DNA of 6,895 bases from an uncultured Caulobacteraceae bacterium (GTDB taxonomy: Bacteria; Pseudomonadota; Alphaproteobacteria; Caulobacterales; Caulobacteraceae): assembly GCA_903884915.1 (NCBI GenBank), contig CAISGS010000339.1, positions 1-6,895 on the forward strand, read 5' to 3'. The translations under genes were made by a program, and so were the position numbers. The notes below the pieces were generated by a model. That model did not search any database, was not told the origin of the DNA, and saw only the letters and a program-made list of their open reading frames with translations. This document shows, piece after piece, positions 5,754 to 6,895 of the stretch (position 1 is the first letter of the stretch; each line of letters opens with the position of its first letter).

Positions 5754-6284
5754 ATGTTGAAGGCAAGCCTCGCCCCAATGGCCGCATTGGCGCTCCTAAT
5801 CTCGATCACTCTATCGGGGCCACCGACGCTTAAGGCCGAGACGAAATCGAAGTCGCAAGAGCCTTTAATATCCTTTGGGATGACCTGTACGCCTCAGATC
5901 ATCGGTCCCAATGATCATGTTCACCTGACAATACCTATGCCCCATGGCGGCGAATTGGGTATTCAAACGCCAACGGGGGCGTTGGAAGAGGTGGCGTTCT
6001 ATTTGGACGCATCGAAACCATCAGAATACTTATCGACGATCAGTGGGCCTGAATTCAAATATAGACATATGCTAGATTTGAACATCAAAACCCTATCGGC
6101 ATTTATTGATTTGACAAGGGAATCGAAATTTCGACGGATATTTACCGTCAATGGTCGATATAAAATCTATGTCGCTAAAGACTTTCAAAATTATATGCTA
6201 CCGTGGGTGCCTTGGTGCGATCTTGAATATCGTAATCCCGCTGATCCTCGTCCGCCGCCTAAGCAAATCTATTTTTCAGACTAG
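5754..6284 (+). CDS. Exported hypothetical protein with two cysteines, 176 aa
   Basis: The protein starts with a signal-peptide-like segment: MLK, a hydrophobic stretch at 7-21, and a probable cut near LKA/E at 28/29. It is therefore likely periplasmic or secreted. The rest looks beta-rich. Two cysteines, C45 (MTCTP) and C155 (PWCDLEY), sit near the ends of the mature domain and could form a disulfide. The late segment RRIFTVNGRYKIYVAKDFQN (127-146), then a Cys and an aromatic strand, recalls small exported proteobacterial domains of unknown function. That resemblance is an impression, with no family named. The C-terminus is proline-rich (PADPRPPP). GC falls along the gene: about 60% over 5761-5820 but about 35% over 6061-6180. 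It is translated from ATG with AGGA 9 nt upstream, 11 nt after the 94-aa gene. Its stop shares CTAG with the convergent yqaA-like gene. Confidence 0.82.
   Translation: MLKASLAPMAALALLISITLSGPPTLKAETKSKSQEPLISFGMTCTPQIIGPNDHVHLTIPMPHGGELGIQTPTGALEEVAFYLDASKPSEYLSTISGPEFKYRHMLDLNIKTLSAFIDLTRESKFRRIFTVNGRYKIYVAKDFQNYMLPWVPWCDLEYRNPADPRPPPKQIYFSD
6281..6284. other. Shared CTAG: overlapping stop codons of convergent genes
   Basis: CTAG is its own reverse complement, so the plus-strand 176-aa gene and the minus-strand yqaA-like gene both end with TAG in the same four bases. There is no space for a separate bidirectional terminator between them. Confidence 0.95.
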
Positions 6285-6859
6285 CCCAGCAGCTTGACCG
6301 CGACAAATCCGCCGACAAGGACGATCAGAACGATGCTGGTGACCAGCATCATGCGGCGCTCGATGACCTCTTGCATCTGGGGGCCGAAATGTTTGATCAG
6401 GCCTGCGACCAGAAAGAACCTTGCGCCGCGTGTGACGACGGAGGCGGCGATGAACATGGGAAAGCTGAAGGCGGCAAGGCCTGAGGCGATGGTCACCAGC
6501 TTATAGGGGATGGGCGTCAGGCCCTTGATCAGGATCACCCAAATGCCCCATTTGGCAAACCAGTCCTGAAACTGCGCCACCCCGCCCGTATGGCCGGTTA
6601 GGGCCAAGACCCAATGGCCAACGGGCTCCAGATAAAAGCCGATCGCATAGCCCAAAATGCCCCCTGCCACTGAGGCGGCGGTGCAGATCGCGGCATAGTG
6701 ATAGGCCCTATCGGGCCGCGCCATCACCATCGGTGCCAGCATCACATCGGGTGGAATGGGAAAGAACGAGCTTTCGGCAAAGGCGACAATGGCCAGCCAA
6801 AGACCCGCCAACCTATGGCCAGCAAGGGATAGGACCTGATGATAGAGGCGGTGCAGCAT
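6281..6859 (-). CDS. YqaA-like inner-membrane protein, DedA/VTT (SNARE-associated) superfamily
   Basis: This 192-residue polytopic protein has hydrophobic segments at about 18-35, 55-76, 105-112, 131-152 and 171-190. The VTT-type signatures are AESSFFPIPPDVML at 28-41 (E29, P35, P37, D38), KGLTPIPYKLVTIASGLA at 112-129 (a probable re-entrant loop) and TRGARFFL at 143-150 (R144, R147). These are the conserved acidic, proline and arginine positions of the superfamily. DedA-type members act in membrane lipid carrier recycling and proton-motive-force homeostasis. The specific substrate of YqaA-type proteins is not established, so none is claimed. The ATG has a GGAG site 5 nt upstream. The gene has the same orientation as the dsbB-coq7-glnE run but is separated from it by the two plus-strand genes. 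Its upstream region leaves the window after 36 nt. Confidence 0.87.
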   Translation of the reverse strand: MLHRLYHQVLSLAGHRLAGLWLAIVAFAESSFFPIPPDVMLAPMVMARPDRAYHYAAICTAASVAGGILGYAIGFYLEPVGHWVLALTGHTGGVAQFQDWFAKWGIWVILIKGLTPIPYKLVTIASGLAAFSFPMFIAASVVTRGARFFLVAGLIKHFGPQMQEVIERRMMLVTSIVLIVLVGGFVAVKLLG

Positions 6860-6895
6860 GGAGGCTCCCAGACTTATGCCTTCCCGCTACCAGAC

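Noticed and set aside
5458..6284. Toxin-antitoxin or phage-defence pair
   Set aside because: The size and two-gene layout tempted this reading. However, the second protein has a clear signal peptide, and neither protein shows a nuclease, toxin or antitoxin motif I can name.
1..6895. CRISPR array, tRNA/rRNA genes, insertion sequence or integration site
   Set aside because: I saw no regularly spaced direct repeats, cloverleaf, rRNA-like stretch, transposase, or flanking direct repeats around the low-GC block.

Overview
The window looks like the chromosome of a GC-rich alphaproteobacterium, most likely of the Caulobacterales. This placement is inferred from protein character (GlnE, the short Coq7, the DsbB and YqaA-type proteins, and an EF-hand gene next to an ECF sigma gene), not from any rRNA or other marker. 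Most of the window is ordinary, densely packed minus-strand core DNA. I found no tRNA, rRNA, CRISPR array, transposase, integrase or obvious attachment site.

On the minus strand, read from high to low coordinates, the order is: a YqaA/VTT-family membrane protein (6859-6281); then dsbB-like (5345-4836), coq7 (4831-4268) and glnE (4229-1317), spaced so tightly that they are probably one transcript; then a secreted four-EF-hand protein (1213-653); then an ECF sigma factor (577-5). The sigma stop codon overlaps the ATG of a gene that leaves the window, which is probably its anti-sigma factor. DsbB passes electrons from periplasmic thiol oxidation to ubiquinone, and Coq7 makes a late ubiquinone intermediate, so those two neighbours share a quinone theme. 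GlnE controls glutamine synthetase and has no evident link to either.

The exception is 5458-6284. Two plus-strand genes lie there, 11 nt apart, between the minus-strand yqaA-like and dsbB-like genes. The first (94 aa) and the 3' half of the second (176 aa, secreted) are much lower in GC (about 35-45% by hand count) than the surrounding core genes (about 60-65% or more). I do not recognise the first. The second resembles small exported proteins of unknown function. This pair is the best candidate for acquired or lineage-specific DNA here. Its last stop codon is shared with the convergent yqaA-like gene through a CTAG tetranucleotide.

The non-coding intervals are short. Interval 578-652 holds an 11-bp perfect inverted repeat between the EF-hand and sigma genes. 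Interval 1214-1316 holds a small hairpin at the glnE stop and a weak inverted repeat. Interval 5346-5457, between divergent genes, holds two inverted repeats. I see no convincing match to a known promoter consensus in any of them.
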